A DNA stretch of 64,000 bases from JAGPUQ01 sp050250395 (GCA_050250395.1 JBFWOQ010000002.1:144006-208005), one strand, 5' to 3'. Positions 51,011 to 59,939 are shown, numbered from the stretch's first letter. Program-made: numbers and translations. The notes: generated by a model not told the origin, from the sequence alone.

Positions 51011-52104
51011 AATTTCACCGCCTGAGTGCCGTCATTCGCAAGGAGACCCGCGAGATCCTGCGCGACCGGGTGACGCTGTCCATCGCCTTTTTGTTTCCGG
51101 TGGTGATGTTGTTGATCTTCGGTTACGCCATTTCCCTCGAAGTGGAGCATGTCCGGCTCGGGGTTCTGGACCAGGATCAGACTCCCGCCAGCGCGGAACT
51201 GATCGATCAGTTTGCCGAAAGCCGGTATTTTCACTTGGCGCGGCGCTTCAATTCGGAATGGGAGCTGCGGGAATCGATTCAGGCCAACGAGGTCAAGCTG
51301 GTGGTGTTGATCCCACCCGGGTTTTATTCCGAGGTGCGCCGCGAGGATGCGCCCCAGGTACAACTGCTGATTGACGGTACCTACTCGGCCACCTCGCTCG
51401 TGGCGCTGAATTACGGACTGTCCATCGTCTCCCGCTTCCAGGGCGGGCAGGGCAGCGCACGGATCGATGTGCAGCCGCGCGTCTGGTACAACCCCAGCCT
51501 GCGCAGTGTCATCTATGTGGTGTCCGGGCTGTACGCCGTGATTATCGCGTCGTTCCCGCCGCTGCTCACCACTCTGGCCATCGTGCGGGAAAAAGAAAAC
51601 GGCGCGATTCAGCAGATCTACGCATCGCCGCTCACGGTTCCGGAATTCCTGCTCGGCAAACTGATCCCCTACGGCGTCATTTCGTGCATCCAGTTGCTTT
51701 CCATTGTGCTGGTCGGACAGTACTGGTTCGGAGTGCCGTTCAACGGCAATCCCTGGTATATGGCCATCGCGGGCGGCATCTATGTGTTCTGTAACGTCGG
51801 CATCGGACTGTTGATTTCGACCATCACCAAAACCCAGTTGCTCGCGGTGCTGCTGGCACTCGTGGTCACCATGATGCCCTCGATGCTGTTCTCGGGCTTT
51901 GTGTTTCCGATCTACGCGATGGCGGAGCCGGTACAGGTGTACACCATGCTGTTTCCCGGCCGCTATTTCGTGGAGCTGTCGCGGGGTATTTCGCTGAAGG
52001 GCGCGACACTGCACGAGATGTGGCTGCCGCTGCTGTCGCTGACCGCCTACACCCTGGCGATCTTTGCCGCCGCGGTCGCCATCTTCAAGAAAAAAGTCGC
52101 CTGA
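51007..52104 (+). CDS. ybhS: ABC-2 type permease (YbhS family)
   Basis: Inner-membrane permease of 365 residues. One N-terminal helix (TLSIAFLFPVVMLLIFGYAI) is followed by a large periplasmic domain (about 45-165), then five helices with the ABC-2 features REKENGAIQQIYASPLTVPE and MMPSMLFSGFVFPIYAMAEP. The pattern equals E. coli YbhS. The ATG overlaps the ybhF stop by 4 bp. It most likely forms a heterodimer with the next gene product. Confidence 0.9.
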   Translation: MKFHRLSAVIRKETREILRDRVTLSIAFLFPVVMLLIFGYAISLEVEHVRLGVLDQDQTPASAELIDQFAESRYFHLARRFNSEWELRESIQANEVKLVVLIPPGFYSEVRREDAPQVQLLIDGTYSATSLVALNYGLSIVSRFQGGQGSARIDVQPRVWYNPSLRSVIYVVSGLYAVIIASFPPLLTTLAIVREKENGAIQQIYASPLTVPEFLLGKLIPYGVISCIQLLSIVLVGQYWFGVPFNGNPWYMAIAGGIYVFCNVGIGLLISTITKTQLLAVLLALVVTMMPSMLFSGFVFPIYAMAEPVQVYTMLFPGRYFVELSRGISLKGATLHEMWLPLLSLTAYTLAIFAAAVAIFKKKVA

Positions 52105-52131
52105 CGGTTTTGTCGCTAGAGGAGATCGCCC

Positions 52132-53238
52132 ATGTTTGGACGTATCGGAAGCCTGATTCTCAAGGACACCATCCAGTTCGCGCGCGACAAGACGATTCTC
52201 GCGGTGGTGTTCTGGTTGTACACCATCGAAGTCTTGATCTGCGGCTACGGCATGACGTTCGAGGTCAAGGATCTGCCGGTCGCGGTGGTGGACAATGACC
52301 GCTCGCCGGTGAGCCGCGAGCTCATCGATCACTTTGAGCTTTCCGAGGCATTCAAAATAGTCGGCTATCCGGCGCATCAGTCCGAAGCCGAGAGCTGGAT
52401 GCGCAAGGGTGAGGCTCAGTACACGCTGGTGGTTCCGGTCAACTTCGAACAGGATCTGAAAAACGGCAAATCGCCGCAACTGCAAGTGCTGCTCGACGGC
52501 ACCAATTCCAATGCGGCTTCACTCGCGAAAGATTACACCGCGGAGATCGTCAACCGTTTCCAGAATGAACGGAACGCCGATGGTTCGGCACAGGTGGTGC
52601 GGCCGGCGGTGCAGATCTGGTACAACCGCACTCAGACGCTGGAGTCCTTCGTGGTGCTGTCGATGATTCTGGCGGCGGTGTTGATGGTCGGCACGATCCA
52701 CTCCGCCGCCACCATCACCCGCGAGAAGGAAGTGGGTACCGTCGAACAGTTGATGGTGACGCCGACGCGGATCTGGGAGATGTTTCTCGCCAAGACGGTG
52801 CCCACGCTGGTGGTCGGCATCCTGGGGTTTTTCCCGAGCCTGTTCATCATCTGGTGGTTCGGGGTTCCCATCCACGGCAACCTGTTCCTGTTCCTGGCGT
52901 TCACGGCGGTGTTCCTGTTGAGCGCCATCGCCATCGGCGTGCTGATCGCCTCCATCACCAGGACGTTGCAACAGGCGCTGCTGCTGTGCTTTTTCGGTCT
53001 CTTCCCGATCATGTTCCTGTCCGGAACCATGACGCCCATCGACTCCATGCCCCAGGTGATCCAACCCTGGACGCAGCTCAGTCCGCTGCGGCATTACATG
53101 GAGATCGCCATGGGCGTCTTCCTCAAGGGCGTGGGCTTTGCCGAGCTCTGGCCCGAGGGGCTCAAGATGGCGGGCATCGGCGCCGTGCTGTATGTGATTG
53201 CCGCGTGGCGGTTTCGCCACAACCTGAAGGCAGGTTGA
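52132..53238 (+). CDS. ybhR: ABC-2 type permease (YbhR family)
   Basis: Second permease, 368 residues, with the same topology: an N-terminal helix near LAVVFWLYTIEVLICGYGM, an extracytoplasmic domain, then helices with TREKEVGTVEQLMVTPTRIWE and FPIMFLSGTMTPIDSMPQVI. It resembles YbhR. It starts 27 bp after ybhS behind GAGGAG. In E. coli the YbhFSR complex is described as an exporter with roles in drug and cation tolerance; the cargo here is unknown. Confidence 0.9.
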   Translation: MFGRIGSLILKDTIQFARDKTILAVVFWLYTIEVLICGYGMTFEVKDLPVAVVDNDRSPVSRELIDHFELSEAFKIVGYPAHQSEAESWMRKGEAQYTLVVPVNFEQDLKNGKSPQLQVLLDGTNSNAASLAKDYTAEIVNRFQNERNADGSAQVVRPAVQIWYNRTQTLESFVVLSMILAAVLMVGTIHSAATITREKEVGTVEQLMVTPTRIWEMFLAKTVPTLVVGILGFFPSLFIIWWFGVPIHGNLFLFLAFTAVFLLSAIAIGVLIASITRTLQQALLLCFFGLFPIMFLSGTMTPIDSMPQVIQPWTQLSPLRHYMEIAMGVFLKGVGFAELWPEGLKMAGIGAVLYVIAAWRFRHNLKAG

Positions 53239-53359
53239 CGCCGCGCAGTTGCCGGTGGTCGACGGCGCGCATGGGGCGGGATGCGGGGAGATTCCGGTTG
53301 CCTTTCGCAGGGGCTTCCCTTAGGTTAGCCGCTCCCTGAGCAAGAACCCGTTCTCGCGC

Positions 53360-54319
53360 ATGCGGCAGTTTTATCCGGCCATTCGTCCCTACGCCAGTCA
53401 TCGTGTCGATGTTGCCGGCGGGCACGCGCTCTATGTGGAGGAATGCGGGATCCCGGAAGGTATTCCGGTGCTGTTCGTCCACGGTGGCCCGGGCGCCGGA
53501 TGCAGCGAACAGGACCGGCGGTTTTTCGATCCGGAAAAGTATCGCATCATTCTGTTCGATCAGCGCGGCGCCGGCCGTTCGCGGCCCCATGCGGACCTGA
53601 ACGACAACACCACCGCACACTTGCTGGCCGACATGGAGACGCTGCGCGACAAGCTCGGCGTCGAGCGCTGGCTGCTGTTCGGCGGCTCCTGGGGCTCGAC
53701 CCTCAGTCTGCTCTATGCCCAAGCCCATCCGGAGCGGGTCCTGGGCCTGATCCTGCGCGGTATTTTCCTGTGTCGCAAGACCGATATCGACTGGTTTTAT
53801 CGATACGGCGCGAGCTGCATCTTTCCCGATTACTGGCAGGATTTCATCGGCCAGATTCCCGCCGAAGAACACCGGGATCTGCTGCACGCCTACCATCGAC
53901 GCCTCACCGGCGATAACGACATCACCCGCATGGCCGCTGCCAAGGCCTGGGCTTCCTGGGAGGCGCGCTGTGCCACGCATGAACCCAATGGCCATGTCGT
54001 GGCGCGTTTTGGCACGCCCCAGGTCGCGCTCGCCATGGCGCGCATCGAGGCGCACTACTTCGTCAACGATGCCTTCATCGCCGCCGACCAGATTTGCCGC
54101 GACGCGCACCGTCTGGCGAACATTCCCACCGTGATCGTGCACGGCCGCTACGATGTGGTCTGTCCGGTGGATCAGGCGTTCACGCTCCAGCAAGCCATGC
54201 CCCATGCGGAGCTGGATATCATCCGCGATGCCGGACACGCTTCCAGCGAGCCTGGCACCCTCGACGCATTGATCCGCGCCACCGACCGCTTCGCGGGCGA
54301 GCTCGCCGGAAAATTCTAG
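53360..54319 (+). CDS. pip: Prolyl aminopeptidase (proline iminopeptidase)
   Basis: Cytoplasmic alpha/beta hydrolase that removes N-terminal proline, peptidase family S33. The 319 residues show HGGPGAGCSEQDRRFFDP (41 on), DQRGAGRSRPHA, the nucleophile GGSWGSTLSL (Ser110), and the Asp and His regions HGRYDVVCP and DAGHAS. Length and spacing are normal. dtd follows 1 bp after the stop, so the two are cotranscribed. Confidence 0.95.
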   Translation: MRQFYPAIRPYASHRVDVAGGHALYVEECGIPEGIPVLFVHGGPGAGCSEQDRRFFDPEKYRIILFDQRGAGRSRPHADLNDNTTAHLLADMETLRDKLGVERWLLFGGSWGSTLSLLYAQAHPERVLGLILRGIFLCRKTDIDWFYRYGASCIFPDYWQDFIGQIPAEEHRDLLHAYHRRLTGDNDITRMAAAKAWASWEARCATHEPNGHVVARFGTPQVALAMARIEAHYFVNDAFIAADQICRDAHRLANIPTVIVHGRYDVVCPVDQAFTLQQAMPHAELDIIRDAGHASSEPGTLDALIRATDRFAGELAGKF

Positions 54320-54320
54320 C

Positions 54321-54758
54321 GTGCGCGGCCTGCTGCAACGGGTGCGTCGCGCGGCCGTTGCCGTCGATGGCGTCGAAGTGGGCGCCATCCAGCAGGGAGT
54401 GCTGCTATTGCTCGGCGTCGCCCCCTCGGACACTGCCGCCAGCGCCGATGCCCTGCTGGATCGGGTGCTGCGCTACCGGTTGTTTGCCGATGCGCAGGGG
54501 CGCATGAATCTCAGCCTTGCCGATAGCGGCGGCGGTCTGCTGATCGTCTCCCAGTTCACCCTGATGGCCGACACCCGCAAGGGCCTGCGGCCGAGTTTCA
54601 CGCCCGCCGCCCCGCCGGAGCAGGCCGAATCGCTCTACGATCATTTCATCGCGCGGGCGCGGGTATGCCACGCACCGGTGGCCTGTGGCGTGTTCGGTGC
54701 CGATATGCAAGTCGAGCTCGTCAACGATGGGCCGGTGACCTTGCTGCTGGAGGTCTAG
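54321..54758 (+). CDS. dtd: D-aminoacyl-tRNA deacylase
   Basis: Removes D-amino acids from mischarged tRNA, 145 residues. The family motifs are RGLLQRVRRAAVAVDG, LIVSQFTLMADTRKGLRP (SQFT motif) and the C-terminal Gly-cisPro motif in NDGPVTLLLEV. The start is GTG 54321. It follows pip by one base. Its TAG stop is part of a hairpin related to the MITE-like terminal repeat. Confidence 0.95.
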   Translation: MRGLLQRVRRAAVAVDGVEVGAIQQGVLLLLGVAPSDTAASADALLDRVLRYRLFADAQGRMNLSLADSGGGLLIVSQFTLMADTRKGLRPSFTPAAPPEQAESLYDHFIARARVCHAPVACGVFGADMQVELVNDGPVTLLLEV

Positions 54759-54777
54759 CAGCTTTTCAACAAGCTGC
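54758..54777. repeat. Solo terminal-repeat hairpin related to the 23075 element
   Basis: GCAGCTT, TTCAAC, AAGCTGC: a perfect 7-bp stem. On the minus strand it shares a 15-base word, GCAGCTTGTTGAAAA, with the terminal repeat of the 147-bp element. It overlaps the last base of dtd and may serve as its terminator stem, though no T tract follows. Confidence 0.6.
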
Positions 54778-54934
54778 CAGCAAGCGCCCCCGACCGTTGT
54801 TGGCCGTCGCCGGGACCGGCAAGTCGGGCGTCGTGTTGCCAGGCGCCGAAAGGTCATTCCGCCGGTACTTGCACCTGTACTAAAATGCGCGCCCGGTCCG
54901 GTGCCGACCATTCAGGTGCCATGGCGTAGTCAGC

Positions 54935-55417
54935 ATGCAGATCGAGCACAACAAGGCGGTTATCTTTCACTACACCCTGAGCGACGACAGCGGCGTCCAG
55001 GTCGAGACCAGCCGCAAGGGCCCGGGTCAGGCCTATTTGCACGGCCATCGCAACCTGTTGCCGGCGTTGGAGTCGGCGCTGGCGGGCCGTGTCCCGGGCG
55101 ACAGCTTCAGGGTTACCCTCACCCCGGACCAGGCCTATGGGCCGCGCCGCGAAGGGTCCATCAAGCGGGTGCCCATCAAGCAGCTGAGCGCGCCGGGCAA
55201 GCTGACGCCGGGCATGGTGGTGGGAATCCGTGGCGAGGGTGGCATGCGCCGCGCCGTTCTCGTCAAGGTGGGCAAGTTCAATGTCGATGTCGACCTGAAC
55301 CACCCGCTTGCCGGCAAGGGTCTGGTATTCGATATCGAAGTGCTCGCGGTACGGGATGCAACGGCCGAAGAACTCGCCCACGGCCATGTTCACGGCGATG
55401 GCGGACATCGGCACTGA
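54935..55417 (+). CDS. slyD: FKBP-type peptidyl-prolyl isomerase, SlyD-like
   Basis: Prolyl isomerase with an insert-in-flap chaperone domain, 160 residues. Landmarks are VIFHYTLSDDSG, the LPALESALAGRVPGD segment, TPDQAYGPRREGSI and LNHPLAGKGLVFDIEVL. The C-terminus HGHVHGDGGHRH is a short His-rich metal-binding tail, as in SlyD, though much shorter than in E. coli. An upstream TACTAAAAT could be its -10 region. Confidence 0.93.
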   Translation: MQIEHNKAVIFHYTLSDDSGVQVETSRKGPGQAYLHGHRNLLPALESALAGRVPGDSFRVTLTPDQAYGPRREGSIKRVPIKQLSAPGKLTPGMVVGIRGEGGMRRAVLVKVGKFNVDVDLNHPLAGKGLVFDIEVLAVRDATAEELAHGHVHGDGGHRH

Positions 55418-55478
55418 GCTGTCAAAGACAAGCGCTACAGGGACGCAGCGGACGCAGTAATCAACACAGGAGCGGTTC

Positions 55479-55760
55479 ATGTTACAGGTCAACGAATACT
55501 TCGCCGGCAAGGTCAAATCGATCGGGTTTCAGACGCGAGCACTGCCGGCGACGGTGGGCGTGATGGAAGCCGGCGATTACGACTTCAGCACCAGCCAGCA
55601 CGAGACCATGACGATCATCAGCGGCGCCATGCGCATCCAGCTGCCCGGCAGCGATGAATGGCATACCTACAATACCGGCGAGGTGTTCGAGGTGGCGGCG
55701 CAACAGACCTTCAAGGTCAAGGTGGCGGCGGCGACCGCTTATTTCTGCACCTACAGCTGA
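55479..55760 (+). CDS. ppnP: Pyrimidine/purine nucleoside phosphorylase (DUF1255)
   Basis: Small cupin-fold phosphorylase that splits nucleosides with phosphate. The 93 residues match E. coli YaiE/PpnP: MLQVNEYFAGKVKSIGF, GVMEAGDYDFSTSQHETMTI, ISGAMRIQLPG and TAYFCTYS. Length is identical to the family. It stands alone between slyD and the SDR gene with an AGGAG sequence ahead of the ATG. Confidence 0.95.
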   Translation: MLQVNEYFAGKVKSIGFQTRALPATVGVMEAGDYDFSTSQHETMTIISGAMRIQLPGSDEWHTYNTGEVFEVAAQQTFKVKVAAATAYFCTYS

Positions 55761-55829
55761 TCGAGCGCCGCGTCCGTCCTTGTCATCACCTTGGCGCCCG
55801 CCGACAATCGGTGGCAGAGGTGAACATCC

Positions 55830-56615
55830 ATGGATCTCAAGCTCGCGGGCCGCACGGCCCTGATCACCGGCGCCTCGCGCGGCATCGGTCGCGCCATTGC
55901 CGAACGCCTCGCCGCCGAGGGCTGTCATCTTCAGTTGGTGGCGCGCACGGCGGCTGATCTCGAAACCGCACGCGCCGAACTCAGCGCCCGATATCCCGTC
56001 CCGGTTCGGGTTCATGCCCTGGACCTGGCGGACAGCGCCAGCGTGACGACCCTTGCCGGTGCCTGCGGCGAGGTCGAAATTCTGATCAACAATGCCGGGG
56101 CGATTCCCGCCGGCGCACTCGGCAACCTGAGCGAAGATGCCTGGCGCGGCGCCTGGGATCTGAAGGTTTTCGGCTATATCAACCTGTGCCGGGCGCTGTA
56201 CCCCGGCATGGCGCGGCGCCGGCGCGGCGTCATCGTCAATGTCGTCGGCATCGCCGGCGGCGAAGTCACGGAAGCCAACTACATCGCCGGCACGGCGGGC
56301 AATGCCAGCCTGGCCGCGTTCACGTGCGCGCTGGGCAGCGCCAGCCCGCACGACAATGTGCGGGTGCTGGGCATCAATCCGGGGCTGACCGCCACCGGCC
56401 GCCTGGTGCGGCTGATGGAGACGAACGCCGTCGCCAAGGGATTGCCGGCCGAACGCTGGCGCGAACTGACCGCGGACATGCCGTTCGGCCGCCCCGCCGA
56501 GCCGGGCGAAGTCGCGGACCTGACCGCTTTTCTGGCCTCGGATCGCGCGGCTTATATCACTGGCACCCTGATTACCATCGACGGCGGCCTGTCCGCGCGC
56601 GGGCGGCTGTTCTGA
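55830..56615 (+). CDS. Short-chain dehydrogenase/reductase with an atypical active site
   Basis: Rossmann-fold protein of 261 residues. The nucleotide-binding motif GASRGIG (14-20), the NNAGAIPAG strand and the C-terminal TGTLITIDGGLSARG are normal. The catalytic region is not: the YxxxK motif reads NYIAGTAGN, with Thr where Lys is required, and the usual Ser is replaced in NVVGIAGG. A subgroup with YIAGxAGN is known to me among proteobacterial SDRs, so the change may be subgroup-wide rather than recent decay. Substrate unknown. Confidence 0.88.
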   Translation: MDLKLAGRTALITGASRGIGRAIAERLAAEGCHLQLVARTAADLETARAELSARYPVPVRVHALDLADSASVTTLAGACGEVEILINNAGAIPAGALGNLSEDAWRGAWDLKVFGYINLCRALYPGMARRRRGVIVNVVGIAGGEVTEANYIAGTAGNASLAAFTCALGSASPHDNVRVLGINPGLTATGRLVRLMETNAVAKGLPAERWRELTADMPFGRPAEPGEVADLTAFLASDRAAYITGTLITIDGGLSARGRLF

Positions 56616-56679
56616 CCTTCCGGCCGTCGAAGTCCTGATGCGGCCAAAGCCATGGACGCACGAAAAAGGGGGGGGGGCA

Positions 56680-56712
56680 CAAAAAAGCCCGCGGATTGCG
56701 CCACGGGCTTGT
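56680..56712 (-). terminator. Intrinsic terminator of the outer-membrane barrel gene
   Basis: Stem AAGCCCGCGG/CCACGGGCTT with a 6-nt loop. On the minus strand it is followed by a T run. It lies 73 bp past the gene's stop. A run of ten G (56668-56677) stands just beyond it. Confidence 0.85.
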
Positions 56713-56784
56713 GTCGATCATGGCATCGCCAAGCAGGCCATCCCCAGCCCCGCAGGGACCGGGGTAGCCCCTTGGGCAGTTACC

Positions 56785-57423
56785 TCAGAGGAAAGTCCAG
56801 CGTGCGCCGACGCTGAAGAGGTCCATTTCCGGGTCGATGCCCGAATCCCCGTCGAATTCCCAGCGCTCCCAGTTGGCGACCAGGCCGAGTTGGGGCGTGG
56901 CGCTGAAGACGGCGCCCACACCGTAGACCCAGGCTTCGTCGCCGTAGTCGCGGAGGCTCGCGGAGCCGTTGAGTTCAAGCACTTCCAGGGCGGCCCAGCG
57001 CAGACCGGCATTCAGGCCGTAGCCGTCGTCGTTGGAGCCTCCAAGTTCCGCGCGTTCATAGGAGACGCCGCCCCAGGCGTCCAGCTGACGCGCGCCGGGC
57101 AGCAGTGTGAAATTACCACCAGTACCGATGGACTGGCTGTCGAAGCTGCTGTCGCCCGCGCCAAGGTCGACATCCAGGGAAGTGCTCGAGCCCCAGGCGA
57201 AGACGTTGTTGGTCAGTGCCGCGGACCCCTTGAAGCGCGTGCCATCGACGTCGAACTTGTCGTCACCACCCATATCGGCGTCCAGCTCATCGCCAAACAC
57301 ATACTCGGCTTCCAGGTAGCTGTAGCCGAGCTTGTCCGCTGCATTGGCAATGCCGCCGGCCAATACCATCGGAACCACCGCCAGACCCAGCGCAGCACGC
57401 AAGGAATTTCTAATGTTTTCCAT
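56785..57423 (-). CDS. Outer-membrane beta-barrel protein, Ax21-like
   Basis: 212 residues. A signal peptide ends GGIANAA. The mature part has alternating hydrophobic beta strands and starts LGYSYLEAEYVFGDEL, similar to the small Ax21/Omp beta-barrel group (LSYNYVEGGY...). Acidic loops (DADMGGDDKFDVDG; NDDGYGLNAG) separate strands, and the C-terminus FSVGARWTFL has the aromatic outer-membrane signature one residue early. The ATG follows GGAGGAG. It is closed by an intrinsic terminator. Function unknown. Confidence 0.78.
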   Translation of the reverse strand: MENIRNSLRAALGLAVVPMVLAGGIANAADKLGYSYLEAEYVFGDELDADMGGDDKFDVDGTRFKGSAALTNNVFAWGSSTSLDVDLGAGDSSFDSQSIGTGGNFTLLPGARQLDAWGGVSYERAELGGSNDDGYGLNAGLRWAALEVLELNGSASLRDYGDEAWVYGVGAVFSATPQLGLVANWERWEFDGDSGIDPEMDLFSVGARWTFL

Positions 57424-57552
57424 GTGATTACTCCTCCAACTCGTTGCTTGTCATCCAATTGTAATATTCGCGGTCTGCTTTGTGTAGCTCATGTGGTAGC
57501 GTTGACGCCGAGCGGACCATGACGCAGATCACGATTCATCGAGACTTCACCT

Positions 57553-58125
57553 ATGCCCAAGCCACCGATCAGCCGCTTTCCCGTCCCCGATATCGCCGGG
57601 TTGCCGGAAGACATCCGCGCCCAGATCGTCGCGGTTCAGGAGAAAACCGGATTTGTTCCCAATGTGTTTCTGGCGCTGGCGCACCGTCCCGCGGAGTGGC
57701 GCGCGTTTTTCGCCCTCCACGATGCCGTGATGACCCACGCAAGCAGCCTCACCAAGGCCGAGAAGGAAATGATCGTGGTGACGGTGAGCAGCGGCAACGA
57801 ATGCCATTACTGCGTGATCGCCCACGGCGCGATTCTGCGCATCGTGGCGAAGCATCCGCTGTTGGCGGATCAGCTCGCGATCAATTACCGCAAGGCCGAC
57901 ATCACCGCGCGGCAGCGCGCCATGCTGGATTTCGCGGTCAAGGTGAGTGAACAGTCGGCGGCCGTGGACGAGAGCGATTACGCCCGCCTGCGGGAGCACG
58001 GCTTCGCGGATGAGGACATCTGGGACATCGGCGCCATCAGCGCCTTTTTCTGCCTGTCCAACCGGCTCGCGAATCTGATCGGCATGCGTCCGAACGACGA
58101 GTTCTACGGCATGGGGCGCGGTTGA
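57553..58125 (+). CDS. AhpD-like peroxidase-related protein (carboxymuconolactone decarboxylase family)
   Basis: 190 residues, all-helical AhpD fold. The redox motif is GNECHYCVIAHGA (Cys84, Cys87, His91), as in the uncharacterised peroxidase-related group (TIGR01926-like). The N-terminus RFPVPDIAGLPEDIRAQI and the C-terminal NRLANLIGMRPNDEFYGMGR are typical of that group. The physiological reductant and substrate are not known. It abuts the convergent DUF523 gene with no gap. Confidence 0.9.
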   Translation: MPKPPISRFPVPDIAGLPEDIRAQIVAVQEKTGFVPNVFLALAHRPAEWRAFFALHDAVMTHASSLTKAEKEMIVVTVSSGNECHYCVIAHGAILRIVAKHPLLADQLAINYRKADITARQRAMLDFAVKVSEQSAAVDESDYARLREHGFADEDIWDIGAISAFFCLSNRLANLIGMRPNDEFYGMGRG

Positions 58126-59079
58126 TCAGAAGTTCATCAGCGCCAGCGCGTCCGGATAGGGATCGAGGTACCAGGAGCGCGCGATAAAGGGGTCCGGTGC
58201 CGTGCGAAAATGCTGCCGGAGCAATCCGATGGGCACACTCAGCGGGACTTCCCCGTTGCGGTAGCAGGCGATCACTGCGGCCAGCTCGGCCCTGGCGTCG
58301 CGCGCCAGTTCCCGCTTCAGATAGCCCTGGATGTGTTGCAGCACATTGACGTGGTTGGCGCGGGTCGCGAGCTTCTTCAGGGCGGCCATCGCGCCCTCGA
58401 TGTAGGCTTCGGCGCGGGACTCCAGGGCGTCGGTGCCGGCGGCGATCCGTCCCAGCGCGCGGTAGGCGTTCTGGTCGTGGCTCATCAGGATCAGCTTGTG
58501 ACGGGCGTGGAAATCGGTCAGCGTGCGCGTGCTGACCCCCTCCGCCATCATCTGCTGCCAGCGCCACAGCACATGGGCCCGGCGCACGAAATTCTCGCGC
58601 AATGCGGGATCGGCCAGATGGCACTCGTCCTCGACCGGCAGCAGCGGGAAGCTGGCCATGAGCCGCGCCGCATAGAGGCCGGTGCCGTCGGGCTCCGGCG
58701 CCTCGCTGTCCTCGGGATAGATCCGCACCCCCGTCACACCGCAACTGGGTGAGTCCTTCTTGAAGATGTAGCCGCAAAGCCGGGCGTGCCAGTCGCGCCG
58801 GTCGCGGGCACAGGCCTCCAGCGCGTCCGTGACATCCAGCGTCGGATCCCGCACCCCCCGCGCACGCACGCCCTCCGCGGTGCGTACCAGACGCACCGGC
58901 GGACGCGGGACGCCCATGCCGATGGCGACTTCCGGGCAACAGGGCTGGAGGTCGAACCAGCGTCCCAGGGTCTCCAGAATCTCATCGTTGCGCTTGTGGC
59001 CGCCGTCGTGGCGCACCGCCTCGCCCAGCAGACAACTGCTGATGCCGACCGGGATTTTCTCCGGGTGCTGTTCCGTCAT
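58126..59079 (-). CDS. DUF523 and DUF1722 fusion protein (YbgA-like)
   Basis: 317 residues in two domains. DUF523 (about 1-155) has GISSCLLGEAVRHDGGHK, the Cys pair PCCPEVAIGMGVPRPP and KKDSPSCGVTGVRIY. DUF1722 (about 190-310) has the YbgA pattern DFHARHKLILMSHDQNAYRALGRIA, in pieces, ending DPFIARSWYLDPYP. The three Cys sites could bind a metal or cluster. Function is unknown, though YbgA-type genes often sit beside photolyase. The start overlaps the YeeZ-like gene by 4 bp. Confidence 0.88.
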   Translation of the reverse strand: MTEQHPEKIPVGISSCLLGEAVRHDGGHKRNDEILETLGRWFDLQPCCPEVAIGMGVPRPPVRLVRTAEGVRARGVRDPTLDVTDALEACARDRRDWHARLCGYIFKKDSPSCGVTGVRIYPEDSEAPEPDGTGLYAARLMASFPLLPVEDECHLADPALRENFVRRAHVLWRWQQMMAEGVSTRTLTDFHARHKLILMSHDQNAYRALGRIAAGTDALESRAEAYIEGAMAALKKLATRANHVNVLQHIQGYLKRELARDARAELAAVIACYRNGEVPLSVPIGLLRQHFRTAPDPFIARSWYLDPYPDALALMNF

Positions 59080-59939
59080 CGCGCTGGTCCTTCACGCCCC
59101 GCGCGCCACTGTTCGACCGCGCCGCGATAACCCGCGCGCCAGTTCGGGTAGGCAAAGCGATAACCCGCTTGCTTGATCCGGTCGTTGCGGCAGCGTTTGT
59201 TCCGCGTGCCGCCAGCCGGCGCCGCGGGTGGCGCCGGCACCCCGAGCTCCGCCGCCAGCCAGCGCGCCACATCCCCGGCGGGCGCCGGCTCGTCGTCGCT
59301 GGCGAGATACAGCGGCGCCAGCCCGGCCCCCGCGAGTTGGCGGCGGTGAAGCCATTCCAGCACCCCGAGACAATCGTCGCGGTGGATGCGGTTGGTGTAG
59401 CTCGGCGGGTCGTACTGCACCGGCGCCCCCGCCAGCACCTGCCGCAACAGCCGCTCCCGGCCGGGGCCGTAGATGCCCGAAAACCGCACACTGGTCACCG
59501 GTGCGTCGGCATCCGCCAGGCAATGTTCGGCAGTGAGCAGCCACTTCGCGGTGGCGGCAGCGGGCGCGGTCGTCGTGTCTTCGTCCACCCATTCGCCGGC
59601 ATCCTGGCCGTAGACGCTGGTGGAGGAGACAAAAAACCAGTGCCCGACGCGGCCCGCCAGCCGGGTGCGCAGATGCGCGATACCGGCGCCGTAGAGGGCC
59701 TGATAGGCGGCAGCGTCGCGCGCGCCGGGCGCCAGGATGACGAACACCTGCGCGAAGGGGCCGCCGAGGTCACCGAGCCTGTGCGCCTGGGTGAGATCGG
59801 CGAGTCGGTAGGTAACGCCGGCCAGGGGCGCGACCGGCGGCGTGCGCTTGAGCGCGGTGACGCGGTGACCGGACGCGACCAGCCGGGCCGCGAGCCCGGC
59901 ACCCAGATCGCCGCAGCCCACCAGCAGCAGATCCGCCAT
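59076..59939 (-). CDS. NAD(P)-binding SDR/epimerase-like protein, YeeZ type
   Basis: Extended-type Rossmann protein of 287 residues. The cofactor loop is LLLVGCGDLGAGLAARL near the N-terminus. The active-site-like stretch is FVSSTSVYGQDAGEWVDE, with the NRIHRDDCLGVLEWL segment after. It resembles E. coli YeeZ (predicted epimerase). It overlaps its neighbours on both sides and so is in a four-gene minus-strand operon from mpl to DUF523. Confidence 0.85.
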   Translation of the reverse strand: MADLLLVGCGDLGAGLAARLVASGHRVTALKRTPPVAPLAGVTYRLADLTQAHRLGDLGGPFAQVFVILAPGARDAAAYQALYGAGIAHLRTRLAGRVGHWFFVSSTSVYGQDAGEWVDEDTTTAPAAATAKWLLTAEHCLADADAPVTSVRFSGIYGPGRERLLRQVLAGAPVQYDPPSYTNRIHRDDCLGVLEWLHRRQLAGAGLAPLYLASDDEPAPAGDVARWLAAELGVPAPPAAPAGGTRNKRCRNDRIKQAGYRFAYPNWRAGYRGAVEQWRAGREGPAR

